A DNA stretch of 55,439 nt from Chryseobacterium sp. Leaf201 (GCF_001421435.1 NZ_LMKA01000055.1:1-55439), one strand, 5' to 3'; shown: positions 1 through 10,155, counted from the first letter of the stretch. Numbers and translations: made by a program. The notes: generated from the letters alone by a model not told the origin.

Positions 1-28
1 AAAGTATAAAGTATAAAGTATAAAGTAT
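1..28. repeat. Heptamer tandem repeat (AAAGTAT x4)
   Basis: Four perfect head-to-tail copies of AAAGTAT open the window, followed by a partial copy. The array may continue to the left of the window. It lies outside any coding frame I can support, between recA and the unseen neighbour. The remaining bases up to the recA terminator are AT-rich and hold nothing I recognise. Confidence 0.85.
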
Positions 29-186
29 AGTTTTTATTAAACAACTTTAAGGTTAGATAGTTCTTATAGGAAGAAGTTTATTGATTGGTTTATTGTTTCT
101 AAATTTAGCTGATCGGTTGTTACCAGTCTTGATTTGATAAATAATTTGTTTTAATTGGATATGCTGCGATCCACAGATCATTTTTC

Positions 187-216
187 CATAAAAAAAGACA
201 GCCTTAAAGCTGCCTT
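187..216 (-). terminator. Rho-independent terminator of recA
   Basis: Stem arms at 195-202 and 209-216 pair over 8 bp with one G-U wobble around a 6-base loop. On the minus strand the hairpin is followed by a run of T. It sits about 20 bases past the recA stop codon. Confidence 0.8.
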
Positions 217-236
217 CATTATAATTTCTGAAAAAC

Positions 237-1244
237 TTATTTTACTTTATTTTTCAATTCTTCTTTGATCTTGTTTTCCAGTTCCTCAGCAAGCTCAGGA
301 TTGTCTTTTAAAACATCTTTCACCGCATCACGTCCCTGTCCGAGTTTTGTTTCTTCATAACTGAACCATGATCCGCTTTTCTTCACAATGCCCTGTTCTA
401 CCGCCTGATCAAGGATTTCCCCGGTTTTAGAAACGCCTTCACCGTACATGATGTCAAATTCTGCCATTTTGAAAGGCGGAGCTACTTTGTTCTTCACAAT
501 TTTCACTTTAACGCGGCTTCCTATCGCTTCATCACCGTTTTTAATCGGTGCACTTGCTTTTCTGATATCCACTCTTACCGAAGCATAGAATTTCAATGCA
601 TTACCACCTGTTGTCGTTTCCGGGTTCCCGAACATAACACCGATTTTCTCTCTCAACTGGTTGATGAAAATTACCGTACATTTTGTTCTTGAAATGGTAG
701 CCGTTAATTTTCTCAAAGCCTGAGACATCAATCTTGCATGAAGACCCATTTTAGAATCTCCCATTTCACCTTCAATCTCTGCTTTCGGAGTCAGTGCGGC
801 AACGGAGTCAATGACTACGATGTCAATAGCTCCTGAACGGATCAGGTTATCAGCAATTTCCAGAGCCTGCTCACCGTTATCCGGCTGGGAAATGATCAGG
901 TTTTCCAGGTCAATTCCTAATTTTCCTGCATACCCTCTGTCAAAAGCGTGCTCTGCATCAATAAAGGCAGCAATTCCGCCTGCTTTCTGAGCCTCTGCAA
1001 TGGCATGAAGCGTTAAAGTTGTTTTCCCCGAAGATTCAGGCCCGTAGATCTCAATAATTCTTCCTCTCGGATATCCACCCACTCCAAGAGCGATGTCTAA
1101 TCCCAAAGATCCGGAAGGAATAACTTCAATGGTCGTATCAATCGTACTGTCACCTAATGTCATTACCGTTCCTTTTCCGTATGTTTTATCTAACTTGTCA
1201 AGCACCAGCGAAAGTGCTTTTTTCTTATCGTCAATATTACTCAT
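237..1244 (-). CDS. recA: Recombinase RecA
   Basis: RecA is the ATP-dependent strand-exchange protein of homologous recombination; it also triggers LexA-type autocleavage in the SOS response. The 335-residue product has the usual length. Walker A GPESSGKT is at residues 68-75, a Walker B stretch ends in VVIDSVAAL, and the L2-loop region around [18 protein letters not shown] is present. The gene ends in its own hairpin terminator. Upstream is a -7 box (CAAATTTA on the plus strand, 1265-1272), but no LexA-like operator is obvious. It appears monocistronic. The identification is essentially certain from the near-canonical sequence. Confidence 0.98.
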   Translation of the reverse strand: MSNIDDKKKALSLVLDKLDKTYGKGTVMTLGDSTIDTTIEVIPSGSLGLDIALGVGGYPRGRIIEIYGPESSGKTTLTLHAIAEAQKAGGIAAFIDAEHAFDRGYAGKLGIDLENLIISQPDNGEQALEIADNLIRSGAIDIVVIDSVAALTPKAEIEGEMGDSKMGLHARLMSQALRKLTATISRTKCTVIFINQLREKIGVMFGNPETTTGGNALKFYASVRVDIRKASAPIKNGDEAIGSRVKVKIVKNKVAPPFKMAEFDIMYGEGVSKTGEILDQAVEQGIVKKSGSWFSYEETKLGQGRDAVKDVLKDNPELAEELENKIKEELKNKVK

Positions 1245-1264
1245 CTGTCTTTTAAATTAATAAT

Positions 1265-1272
1265 CAAATTTA
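1265..1272 (-). promoter_or_regulatory. Putative -7 promoter box for recA
   Basis: On the minus strand this reads TAAATTTG, a perfect match to the Bacteroidota -7 consensus TAnnTTTG, 20 bases before the recA start. No TTG -33 element stands at the expected 19-20 base spacing, so the call rests on the -7 box alone. Confidence 0.45.
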
Positions 1273-1512
1273 CAAAAAAATACACTTAAAAACTAATATT
1301 ATCTACCATTAAAAGCTGTTTTGATAGTTAAAAAAAGTATAAATTTTTGATATATTCATAATCTGGTAAAGCATATGATTAACACTTAAATAACTGCTGC
1401 AGTGACTGATCCTGTTTTGATAAAAAACAGATATTTCAGAAATTTTATTGTCTGGTATTTTTGCTCTTTAAAAACTGCCATGATTTTAAATAAAGCTGCT
1501 AAACTAGCGATA

Positions 1513-2709
1513 TTAGTGAAAATTTGAGTGCTGTGTAATCCTCAGATAATCGTTCAGGACTTTCATCTGGTCTTTGTTCCCTTTTTTAATCCGGGCTTTA
1601 CGGCTTACCATCCGGTCATAGATTTTATTAACGGCCCTTTTGATTTCCGGGAAGGCTTTTCTGTAAGAAACTTCCGGAATCTGAAGCCTTCTGCATACTT
1701 CGTCATCAAGCAGGAACCATGTACAGCAGATGTGGAGATAACGGAGGTTCCTTCTTTGGAACTGATACTTCAGAATAGGATTTTCGAGAGATTCATTCAA
1801 TAAAGAATGCGCAAGCAGAACAGAATCTTTATCTGCCGGCGGCTGAACGGCAGTCCAGAGGTAAAAATATTCAGTAGCCTGTTTTTTATTGTCGGGTAAA
1901 AGGTTCTCAGGAATTCCCAACAGGTAGCCCACGTATTTCCAAAGGTGGAACAGTCCCTTTTCCTCATCGTCTGAAAACGTATTTCCCAATTTATGCAGGC
2001 TGTGGAGAAAGACCAGGCTGAAACCGATATAGGTGGCCATCATATCCCAGGAATTGATCGGTTCGCCCCAGTTTTCCGTGTCCCATTGTTTGTAGTGTTT
2101 TTTAATGGAAAGCCTCGCGTAAGAATGGATCAGCCGGGTTTTTATAGCAAATTCATATCCTTTTTTATGAACTTCCAAAGCATCATACCGTGTTACATTT
2201 ACCCAGAAATCAAGGGTTTCAGAAAGTCTTTTAACGGCACCTTTTTTCAAGGCTTCTGTGGTAATCAGTGGTTTGTTAAGGTAAGCATAATCATAGCCGC
2301 CCATCAGGCAGTAATCCCGAAGTGAAATAAGCGCATCAAGGTTGCTCCTCATACACAATTCTGCACCGCTTTTAAGCAGGTTATTATCCAGCCATGCAGG
2401 GATTTTCTGGGTATGAAGGAACATTTCTTTTATACTGTCCGGGACAGGATCATTTTCGGTGACTCCGTTGCGGATGTACTGTTCAATTTCCCGGGAGGCT
2501 TCATGAAACTTTTTGGTGAGATAAATATCTTTCACCACCTGATCACCGGTTTCATCCACATGGTAAAAGTAAGGGGCAAACTTTTCAAAATCTGTAAACC
2601 CGACCTCTGCACCGGAAAACTCAATCAATTGTTTTCCATTGCCTTTCGTCCAGAAATCTTTAAAATGAGGTGAATTTTTAAACCGGGGTTGCATCATCTT
2701 GTTCTCCAT
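1513..2709 (-). CDS. MpaB/DUF2236-family oxygenase-like protein
   Basis: The 398-residue protein resembles the DUF2236 (MpaB / latex-clearing-protein-like) family, whose characterised members are haem b oxygenases. Support is the overall helical layout, the segment WVNVTRYDALEVHKKGYEFA followed by TRLIHSYARLSIKK (which holds the family's conserved Arg/His residues), and the later GFSLVFLHSLHKLG helix. There is no signal peptide, so a cytoplasmic location is likely. Substrate and activity cannot be read from sequence. The gene stands alone on the minus strand with 268 bases of AT-rich, featureless DNA between it and recA. Start is taken at the first ATG; a second Met four residues later is also possible. 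Confidence 0.75.
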   Translation of the reverse strand: MENKMMQPRFKNSPHFKDFWTKGNGKQLIEFSGAEVGFTDFEKFAPYFYHVDETGDQVVKDIYLTKKFHEASREIEQYIRNGVTENDPVPDSIKEMFLHTQKIPAWLDNNLLKSGAELCMRSNLDALISLRDYCLMGGYDYAYLNKPLITTEALKKGAVKRLSETLDFWVNVTRYDALEVHKKGYEFAIKTRLIHSYARLSIKKHYKQWDTENWGEPINSWDMMATYIGFSLVFLHSLHKLGNTFSDDEEKGLFHLWKYVGYLLGIPENLLPDNKKQATEYFYLWTAVQPPADKDSVLLAHSLLNESLENPILKYQFQRRNLRYLHICCTWFLLDDEVCRRLQIPEVSYRKAFPEIKRAVNKIYDRMVSRKARIKKGNKDQMKVLNDYLRITQHSNFH

Positions 2710-2838
2710 TAAGGATAAAATTACAAGTTTTACGCCGAAATACAGTCGTGAGATTTATCAGTTGAACTGTAAAGCAACTTTAAACTGGATGATAAACTTA
2801 ATCATGAGCTTATTTAAATCAAATGGATTTTCAATCGT

Positions 2839-3309
2839 TTATTGATACGGGATGTTGTTTTTCTCTAAAAATGCCACAAGCTTTTCCTTATTTTTTACAG
2901 AAAAAGAACGCTTTTTTCCGTCTTTCAGCTTGAGGAAGATAATCTCCTGGCCGCCTGTGATAAACGCTTTCCCGTATTTCCTTGACAGCCTGACACCCCA
3001 TCCTCCGAAATCTGTAATAGGATCTGTATGCACGAGCTGTATTTCTTTAATTTCATCCCATCTGATTTTTTTCGGATTAAGTGTAAAAGGGAAAAAATGA
3101 TATTCAAAATATTGTGGATTCAGGTTTAACTTTAAAACAGAAAATAAGAACAGTAATGTTAGCGGAATGGTAATGAGGATGACTATTAAAGGCGATTCCT
3201 TGTCTTTCACAAGAATAAGGCTCCCCACGATAGCCTGAAAGATGAGAAGAATGACAAAGGCCTTAGGAAAACCTGATTTTTCCTGAAATATTCCTGAATC
3301 CATAACCAT
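2839..3309 (-). CDS. Small membrane protein with C-terminal PH-like domain
   Basis: The 156-residue protein has two closely spaced hydrophobic helices (about residues 15-33 and 40-60), then a soluble C-terminal half rich in beta strands (residues about 65-155). The soluble half runs through RWDEIKEIQL, a glycine/tryptophan turn GGWGVRLS and a final helix KEKLVAFLEKNNIPYQ. This layout resembles bacterial PH-like (bPH) membrane proteins. Function is unknown. It lies between the MpaB-like gene and the gapA terminator and is probably transcribed on its own. The start could be Met1 or Met3. Confidence 0.6.
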   Translation of the reverse strand: MVMDSGIFQEKSGFPKAFVILLIFQAIVGSLILVKDKESPLIVILITIPLTLLFLFSVLKLNLNPQYFEYHFFPFTLNPKKIRWDEIKEIQLVHTDPITDFGGWGVRLSRKYGKAFITGGQEIIFLKLKDGKKRSFSVKNKEKLVAFLEKNNIPYQ

Positions 3310-3335
3310 ATCAAAAATAATAAATTTAATGATAC

Positions 3336-3363
3336 AAAAAAACCTTCCGTCTCCGGAAGGTTT
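3336..3363 (-). terminator. Strong terminator of the pfkA-gapA operon
   Basis: A perfect 10-bp stem (arms 3340-3349 and 3354-3363) closes a TCTC loop and is followed on the minus strand by a run of seven T. It lies about 25 bases past the gapA stop codon. Confidence 0.9.
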
Positions 3364-3387
3364 ATATTACTTATTACCAATTATATA

Positions 3388-4422
<1,035 letters not shown>

Positions 4423-4432
4423 TTAAAAAATA

Positions 4433-5419
4433 TTAGATTGCTAAAATTTCCGAAATCAGTAAAAGATCCTTATTGATTTCATTGTGTTTTTTAATGGCTT
4501 CCTCAATCGGTGTATAAACCAGATCGTTGGATCGCATGCCTGCCATTACATTGGTTTGCCCTTCCATTAATCCGGTTACGGCTCCGTAGCCTAATCTGCT
4601 CGCCAGTACCCGGTCTGCACAGCTTGGAGAACCGCCTCTCTGGATATGGCCCAGAATCGCCACACGGATGTCGTAATCCGGGAATTCCTTTTTTGTTTTT
4701 TCTGCCAGCTCATAGATGTTGGCTAATTTTTCACCTTCGGCTACCACAACAATGCTTGATGCTTTACCGGTTTTTTCCGCATTCCTGAAATTGGCGAACA
4801 GCTCATCAATGCTGTCTTTCCTTTCCGGGATCAGAATATCCAAGGCTCCGGAGGCAAGTCCGCTGTTTAAAGCGATAAACCCTGCATCGCGGCCCATTAC
4901 TTCCACAAAGAAAACCCTGTTATGCGAAGTAGCCGTATCACGGATCTTGTCAATGGCTTCCATGGCCGTATTCAGTGCCGTATCATAGCCGATGGTATTG
5001 TCAGTCCCGAAAATATCATTATCGATAGTTCCCGGAACACCGATCACCCGGATTCCGAATTCCTCGTTAAAGATTTTGGCTCCGGTAAACGTTCCGTCTC
5101 CGCCGATGCATACCAGTCCGTCAATGCCAAGCGCTACACAGTGGTCATAAGCTTTCTTCCTGCCTTCTGCAGTTTTGAACTCCATGGATCTGGCAGACTT
5201 AAGAATGGTTCCGCCCTGGTTGATTATATTTTTTACGGAACGGGCCCCCATTTTCAGGAAGTCACCATTGATAAGGCCATTGTAGCCTTCCCTTACTCCG
5301 TAGCATTCAATCTCATAATAATTGGCGGTTCTTACTACCGCTCTTAATGCTGCATTCATACCCGGAGAATCACCTCCTGAGGTAAGAACGGCAATTTTTT
5401 TTACAGCACTTTCTTTCAT
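4433..5419 (-). CDS. pfkA: ATP-dependent 6-phosphofructokinase
   Basis: Phosphorylates fructose-6-phosphate to fructose-1,6-bisphosphate, the committed glycolytic step. Family motifs are clear: GGDSPGMNAA at the N-terminus, GGDGTFTGA, the catalytic loop PGTIDNDIFGTD, and the substrate-binding LGHIQRGGSPSCADR. I chose the ATG at 5419 (MKESAVKK, 328 residues) over an upstream GTG at 5440. The GTG would fall inside the -7 promoter box, and the shorter product matches the usual length. It is first in an operon with the GAPDH gene, an arrangement that links two glycolytic steps. Confidence 0.96.
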   Translation of the reverse strand: MKESAVKKIAVLTSGGDSPGMNAALRAVVRTANYYEIECYGVREGYNGLINGDFLKMGARSVKNIINQGGTILKSARSMEFKTAEGRKKAYDHCVALGIDGLVCIGGDGTFTGAKIFNEEFGIRVIGVPGTIDNDIFGTDNTIGYDTALNTAMEAIDKIRDTATSHNRVFFVEVMGRDAGFIALNSGLASGALDILIPERKDSIDELFANFRNAEKTGKASSIVVVAEGEKLANIYELAEKTKKEFPDYDIRVAILGHIQRGGSPSCADRVLASRLGYGAVTGLMEGQTNVMAGMRSNDLVYTPIEEAIKKHNEINKDLLLISEILAI

Positions 5420-5439
5420 CTGGTAAAAAATTTCGAACA

Positions 5440-5447
5440 CAAATTTA
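5440..5447 (-). promoter_or_regulatory. Putative -7 promoter box for pfkA-gapA
   Basis: On the minus strand it reads TAAATTTG, a perfect TAnnTTTG match 20 bases before the pfkA ATG. A TTG at the ideal -33 spacing is not seen. Confidence 0.45.
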
Positions 5448-5502
5448 CAAAAACAAGTTCAGATATAGGCAGTAACTTAACAAGAGTTTTGAATACAAAT
5501 GA

Positions 5503-6381
5503 TTAAAACTGCCTGAAATTTGTGGGTTTGAAAATGTATCTTGCCGTTTTGGTCTCCGGATCGTCAATATCCAGATTGTACCACGGAGAAATTCTCCGGT
5601 TAAAAGGATTAGAAAGTACATGTACGGATTGTGCAGGGGTGAAGCCTTCACTCAGTAAATACAGTTTTTCCCCTTTTTGATTGCGGCACACGCCTGAAAT
5701 AAAGACCACATGTCCCGGACTTCCCGGTATAATCAGGAGGTCTCCCGTTTTGAGGTCAGCATTTTTAATAACCGGTTGGGTTTCTTTGTTTAATGAAATG
5801 GTGCCGGCGTAATTAAAAATCAGATCCAGATAATTCCTGAAATTTTCATATGAATCATCAGATCCTGCTGTTCTCCTGAAGTTGACAGAATTTCCGTTTA
5901 CAAAAGCCCTGATCCCATTTTTATAATCATTCCATGAAACCACATCACCGCTTGTAAAGTGAAACATGATTTTATCAGATTGTCCGGTCGTCCACAAATA
6001 TTCCGCCCTCAGGCGGATCACGGCATCGGCACACTGTTGCAGATCCTTGTTTCCGGTATCGATATCAAAGACTGCTTCATGAAGATGTTGTGTTGCAATC
6101 GGAGTTTCATCGTATTTCAAAATCTGGCTTCTGTACGGTTTCAGTTTGAAATTTTCAATAAAGTATCCGAAAGAACCGGACTTTTCTTCAACCCATTGGT
6201 AACCTTCAGGCGCAGAAAATCTTTTTCTGATGGTATTTTCAGCTTTGTTGATCTGAACCGTATTTTCTGAAGCAGAACTTTTGGGATGTTCATTTTCGGT
6301 ATTAAATTTCGATGAGGTTTTGTCACTCTTACAACTTGAAACAGTTATTAAAATAACAATTCCCGAAATAATCTTTTTCAT
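5503..6381 (-). CDS. DUF4846 family lipoprotein
   Basis: The 292-residue protein begins with a lipoprotein signal (MKKIISGIVILITVSSC; lipid-modified Cys at residue 17) and a Ser/Asn-rich linker. The globular part, from FSAPEGYQWV to the end, matches what I recall of DUF4846, a Bacteroidota family of unknown function. It contains the conserved-looking stretches LHEAVFDID, CADAVIRLRAEYLW and DLLIIPGSPGHVVFISG. The GHVVFI segment, late in the protein, recalls NlpC/CHAP-like folds, but I cannot show a catalytic Cys-His pair. Probably periplasmic and membrane anchored. It is separated from pfkA by a promoter-bearing gap. Confidence 0.7.
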   Translation of the reverse strand: MKKIISGIVILITVSSCKSDKTSSKFNTENEHPKSSASENTVQINKAENTIRKRFSAPEGYQWVEEKSGSFGYFIENFKLKPYRSQILKYDETPIATQHLHEAVFDIDTGNKDLQQCADAVIRLRAEYLWTTGQSDKIMFHFTSGDVVSWNDYKNGIRAFVNGNSVNFRRTAGSDDSYENFRNYLDLIFNYAGTISLNKETQPVIKNADLKTGDLLIIPGSPGHVVFISGVCRNQKGEKLYLLSEGFTPAQSVHVLSNPFNRRISPWYNLDIDDPETKTARYIFKPTNFRQF

Positions 6382-6532
6382 GTGGCTTTAATCTTATCTG
6401 AAAGATATAAAAGTTTTCTGGCTAAACGGATACGGGAAAAATGGAGCATTAAAAATTTTAAAATTAAGTTTAACACAGGTTTCCGGGCTTTGGATTTTTT
6501 GCTTCTTCGTTTTAAGACAGAAGAAAAATGAA

Positions 6533-7291
6533 TTAATGTTTCTCCGTTAAATACTTCCAATACCTCCTAGGAACATGCTGGATGTGCAGTTTCAGATTTT
6601 TCCTTTCCACAATATTGGTTTTTGTAAAATAACGCTGCCAAAGCGTCTGATATTGCGTTTCTTCATCATGGAACTTCTGCTGGTATTTGTTTAAGTCTAA
6701 TTTTTCGTCCGGATAAAAGAAATCACAGGTTTCCAGGTCATAAAGAATTCCATAATTCCTTTTCAGGTCATAGATCATCCATTTCTGGTCCTGGTACCGG
6801 TCTTTAAAGTGTTTCCGGATCAAAGGGAGCACATTGAAATCGGGATCGATTTTGGCAAAGAAAACTTCATCCTGCATTTTTTCAAACCTGACAAAAGCAG
6901 TCATCCGGTGCCGTTCCCTGCTTACGGATTTGCAGATTTTGGAAATTTTTAGAATACCGCTGTCGGCATAATTCTGTAAAATATTTTTGTCCGGATGTTT
7001 AACTGACTGCTGTACTGCCGATAAAATAAGCTGCTCTGATTCCTGATCTTCTGATAGGTACACTTTCAGCAATTCATGAATCCCGGATTTGCCGATGTTT
7101 TGTTCCAGTTTATTCAGTACCCGTTCAGATTTATCATTCTGCGTAATCACCTCATGGATTTCTGCAAAAATATTTTCCTGATGGAAGCGTTCCCTGCTGA
7201 TAATTTCCACTGCTTTATAACGGTATTCAAAAACTTCGAATATCGCAGTAAAAAGCCCGTCGAAGCTTCCGTCATAGAGTAGGGTGGTCAT
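6533..7291 (-). CDS. TIGR03915-type DNA-metabolism protein (DUF4130)
   Basis: The 252-residue product starts MTTLLYDGSFDGLFTAIFE, the usual opening of the TIGR03915/DUF4130 family, and includes YADSGILKISK, ERHRMTAFVRFEK and the C-terminal RNLKLHIQHVPRRYWKYLTEK. Members occur beside radical SAM proteins of TIGR03916 and are often fused to a uracil-DNA-glycosylase-like domain. Here that domain is absent: the protein stops right after the RYWKYL segment. It lies downstream of the radical SAM gene on the same strand with 128 bases between them. A role in repair or modification of DNA or nucleotides is predicted from the pairing only. Confidence 0.85.
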   Translation of the reverse strand: MTTLLYDGSFDGLFTAIFEVFEYRYKAVEIISRERFHQENIFAEIHEVITQNDKSERVLNKLEQNIGKSGIHELLKVYLSEDQESEQLILSAVQQSVKHPDKNILQNYADSGILKISKICKSVSRERHRMTAFVRFEKMQDEVFFAKIDPDFNVLPLIRKHFKDRYQDQKWMIYDLKRNYGILYDLETCDFFYPDEKLDLNKYQQKFHDEETQYQTLWQRYFTKTNIVERKNLKLHIQHVPRRYWKYLTEKH

Positions 7292-7297
7292 TATCTG

Positions 7298-7340
7298 ATG
7301 TAACAGTTTAGCAATTTAATAATGTAACAATTTATTAACT
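7298..7340. repeat. Short degenerate intergenic direct repeat
   Basis: Two imperfect copies of a unit like ATGTAACARTTTA (7299-7311 and 7322-7334) lie in the gap between the two repair-module genes. The unit resembles short AT-rich intergenic repeats I associate with flavobacterial genomes. Confidence 0.5.
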
Positions 7341-7419
7341 TTCCGTTATTTGGGCTGCGAAAAAATCGAAGATATTTTCGATAGATCCTTCGTTTGATAA
7401 TAAAGCATCGTTCTTTTGA

Positions 7420-8679
7420 TTAAAATAAGGTCAGCTGCTGAGAAAACTGGTTGTGGAACTTGGAAGAACTTCCTCCGATGATCAGTTTCCTGAAATTTTT
7501 ATCTGTCAGATATCTCAGGTAGGCATTGCCGGCATTAAAGTCAATAAAATATTTGGCCCGGTTTACGGCAGCGCCCAGTTTTTTCAGATGATCCATGGTA
7601 AGAACCTGGAACCGTCTTGCCCCTACAATTTTCTGTGCGGTCTTTACGCCGATTCCCGGAATTCTCAGAATCATCTGGTAATCTGCTGTCTGAAGATTAA
7701 TGGGAAACTGATCCAGGTGCCTTAAAGCCCAGCTCATTTTAGGATCCACTTCCAGGTCGAGGAATGGCATATTCGGATCAAGGATCTCTTCTGCTTTAAA
7801 CCCGTAAAACCTCATCAGCCAGTCTGACTGGTACAATCTGTTTTCACGGAGCATCGGAACTTCAGTGGTTAATGAAGGCAGTCTTTTATCCTCCAGGACC
7901 GGAACATAACCGGAATAATAAACTCTTTTTAAATTGAAATTTTTATAGAAATGATCGGCAACTTTAATGATCTGCAAATCATTTTCATTGGTGGCGCCAA
8001 CGATCATCTGTGTGGATTGCCCCGCCGGAGCAAACTTCGGAACTTTTCTGAAGATTTTCTTTTCATCTTTGTACTGGGCAATCCCATTCTGGATATATTT
8101 CATGGGATTGAGCATGTCCTGACGGTTTTTCTCAGGCGCCAGCAGCTTCAGCCCGCTTTCAGTCGGGATTTCAATATTGATCGATAACCTGTCGGCATAC
8201 AGCGCTGCTTCCTGCATCAGTTCATCGCTGGCACCGGGAATTGATTTTAAATGGATGTATCCGTTGAAATTTTCTTCCAGCCGCAGTTTTTTTGCTACCC
8301 TTACCAGACGTTCCATCGTGGTGTCGGCATTCTTAAAAATCCCTGAACTTAAAAACAGGCCTTCGATATAGTTTCTCCGGTAAAAATTAATGGTTACATC
8401 AACCACTTCTTCTACCGTAAATGCAGCTCTTTTTATATCATTTGAACTTCTTGAAACACAGTAGGCACAATCATAAATGCAGTGATTGGTCAGCAGAATT
8501 TTGAGAAGTGAAACACATCGCCCGTCTTCCGTATAGGTATGGCAGATGCCGCTGGCAGAGCTGTCTCCCAATGCGCCTTTTTTGCTTTTTCTCGTGCCTC
8601 CGCTGGATGAGCAGGAAACATCGTATTTCGCTGCATCAGCAAGGATTTCGAGTTTTTCTTTAAGGCGGTCAAAATTCAT
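7420..8679 (-). CDS. Radical SAM DNA modification/repair protein (TIGR03916-like)
   Basis: The 419-residue protein carries the radical SAM [4Fe-4S] motif CIYDCAYC, with cysteines at 67, 71 and 74, and typical downstream SAM-binding elements (LFLSSGIF; AGQSTQMIVGA). Near the C-terminus the segment LRIPGIGVKTAQKIVGARR is a clear helix-hairpin-helix, a non-sequence-specific DNA-binding element. This matches the 'putative DNA modification/repair radical SAM protein' family. Extra cysteines at 23, 46 and 55 could bind another cluster or metal. It is first in a probable two-gene unit with the TIGR03915-like gene and has a good promoter. The chemistry is not established. Confidence 0.9.
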   Translation of the reverse strand: MNFDRLKEKLEILADAAKYDVSCSSSGGTRKSKKGALGDSSASGICHTYTEDGRCVSLLKILLTNHCIYDCAYCVSRSSNDIKRAAFTVEEVVDVTINFYRRNYIEGLFLSSGIFKNADTTMERLVRVAKKLRLEENFNGYIHLKSIPGASDELMQEAALYADRLSINIEIPTESGLKLLAPEKNRQDMLNPMKYIQNGIAQYKDEKKIFRKVPKFAPAGQSTQMIVGATNENDLQIIKVADHFYKNFNLKRVYYSGYVPVLEDKRLPSLTTEVPMLRENRLYQSDWLMRFYGFKAEEILDPNMPFLDLEVDPKMSWALRHLDQFPINLQTADYQMILRIPGIGVKTAQKIVGARRFQVLTMDHLKKLGAAVNRAKYFIDFNAGNAYLRYLTDKNFRKLIIGGSSSKFHNQFSQQLTLF

Positions 8680-8722
8680 ATGATGGAATTGAAAATGTTA
8701 ACTTTAAGTCTGATAAAGTAAT

Positions 8723-8753
8723 CAAATGTAAGCCCAAAATTGATAAAAATCAA
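8723..8753 (-). promoter_or_regulatory. Promoter of the radical SAM repair module
   Basis: On the minus strand TTG (8751-8753), a 20-base spacer and TACATTTG (8723-8730) match the Bacteroidota TTG-N19/20-TAnnTTTG promoter exactly, about 43 bases before the start codon. Confidence 0.65.
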
Positions 8754-8826
8754 TCTTTTTTGATTGAAGTTATCAACAACTGAAAGTCATAAAATCACTA
8801 TATTTACGATTCATTAAAGTTATACT

Positions 8827-10155
8827 ATGAATCACCAACCGATTGAAGGTTTTTCCAAACTTGACAAACAGGGGAAAATCGACTGGCTCGTTAACGAATA
8901 CCTTGAAGGAAATACCGAATATCAGCAGATCTTAAACCAATACTGGAACGGAAACCCTGAACTTCAGAAACTCCATGATGAATTTTCCGAAAATACAATT
9001 TCCAATTTTTACATGCCTTACGGGATTGCCCCTAATTTTCTGATTGACGGAAAATTATTTGCCCTTCCGATGGCCGTAGAAGAAAGTTCAGTGGTAGCTG
9101 CCGCTTCAAAAGCTGCCAAATTCTGGATTGATAAAGGAGGCTTTAAGACCACCATCATCAACAATGAAAAACTGGGGCATACCCATTTTATTTTTAATGT
9201 TGAATCTCATAAGCTGCTTCACTTTTTCAATTTTAAACTGAAGAAAAAATTACTGGAAGCTACCGAGGCTATTACGGCTAACATGAGAAACCGGGGCGGC
9301 GGGATTTTAGACATCAAGCTGGTCGACAAAACTTCTGAAATGCCGAATTACTACCAGCTTAAAGCCAGTTTTGATACGGTGGATTCCATGGGCGCAAACT
9401 TTATCAACTCATGCCTGGAGCAGTTCGGGAAAACCCTGAAACAGGAAGTGGCCGTTACCGAAGACTTTACCCAGGAGGAAAAGAGTTCTTTACAGATTGT
9501 GATGAATATCCTTTCTAATTTTACCCCGGATTGTATCGTAAGGGCTGAGGTTTCCTGCAAGATTGAAGACCTGAAAGACGACAGCGGGATTTCCAATGAA
9601 GAGTTTGCAAGAAAATTTAAACAGGCGGTTAATATCGCAGAGATTGAACCTTTCCGTGCTACAACCCATAATAAAGGGATCATGAACGGGGTAGATGCTG
9701 TGGTGATCGCTACAGGAAATGATTTCCGTGCGACTGAGGCCTGTGCCCATGCTTATGCTGCCAAAGACGGCAAATACAGTTCTTTAACACATTGTACAAC
9801 AGACAATGGGATTTTCAGATTCTGGATCGACCTTCCGATTTCCGTGGGCGTTGTCGGAGGATTAACAAACCTTCATCCCTTGGTGAAATTCTCTCTGGCA
9901 CTGCTTGGGAAGCCTTCCGCACAGGGATTGATGAGTATTCTGGCGGTTTCCGGCCTGGCTCAGAATTTCGGTGCCCTGCGTTCCCTGGTGACTACCGGAA
10001 TCCAGAAAGGGCATATGAAAATGCATTTGCTGAATATTTTAAACCAAATGGGAGCAACAGAAGAAGAAAAGCAACATTTTGTAACCTATTTTAAGGACAA
10101 AACGGTGACCCATCATGAGGTAATCAGTGAGTTTAACCGCTTAAGAAGCGAGTAA
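8827..10155 (+). CDS. mvaA: Hydroxymethylglutaryl-CoA reductase, class II type
   Basis: Interconverts HMG-CoA and mevalonate. In flavobacteria that make isoprenoids by the mevalonate route it probably acts in synthesis despite the usual 'degradative' label. The 442 residues contain the family landmarks: DSMGANFINSCLEQ, the catalytic lysine region THNKGIMNGVDAVV, the catalytic-Asp segment IATGNDFRATEACAHAYAA, LPISVGVVGGLTNLHP, and the catalytic His motif GIQKGHMKMHLLNI near the C-terminus. A small membrane-protein gene follows with a TAATG overlap, and a DUF423 gene follows that. Cofactor preference cannot be decided from the sequence alone. Confidence 0.95.
   Translation: MNHQPIEGFSKLDKQGKIDWLVNEYLEGNTEYQQILNQYWNGNPELQKLHDEFSENTISNFYMPYGIAPNFLIDGKLFALPMAVEESSVVAAASKAAKFWIDKGGFKTTIINNEKLGHTHFIFNVESHKLLHFFNFKLKKKLLEATEAITANMRNRGGGILDIKLVDKTSEMPNYYQLKASFDTVDSMGANFINSCLEQFGKTLKQEVAVTEDFTQEEKSSLQIVMNILSNFTPDCIVRAEVSCKIEDLKDDSGISNEEFARKFKQAVNIAEIEPFRATTHNKGIMNGVDAVVIATGNDFRATEACAHAYAAKDGKYSSLTHCTTDNGIFRFWIDLPISVGVVGGLTNLHPLVKFSLALLGKPSAQGLMSILAVSGLAQNFGALRSLVTTGIQKGHMKMHLLNILNQMGATEEEKQHFVTYFKDKTVTHHEVISEFNRLRSE

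Noticed and set aside
1245..1512. Possible hidden gene in the gap between recA and the MpaB-like gene.
   Set aside because: No reading frame longer than a few dozen codons and no family motif on either strand.
5445..5651. 68-codon minus-strand ORF overlapping the end of the DUF4846 gene.
   Set aside because: It is an out-of-frame shadow with an arbitrary hydrophobic stretch; the pfkA promoter lies in the same place.
6378..6560. 60-codon minus-strand ORF between the DUF4846 and TIGR03915-like genes.
   Set aside because: It overlaps the end of the TIGR03915-like gene in another frame and shows no domain, signal or conserved composition.
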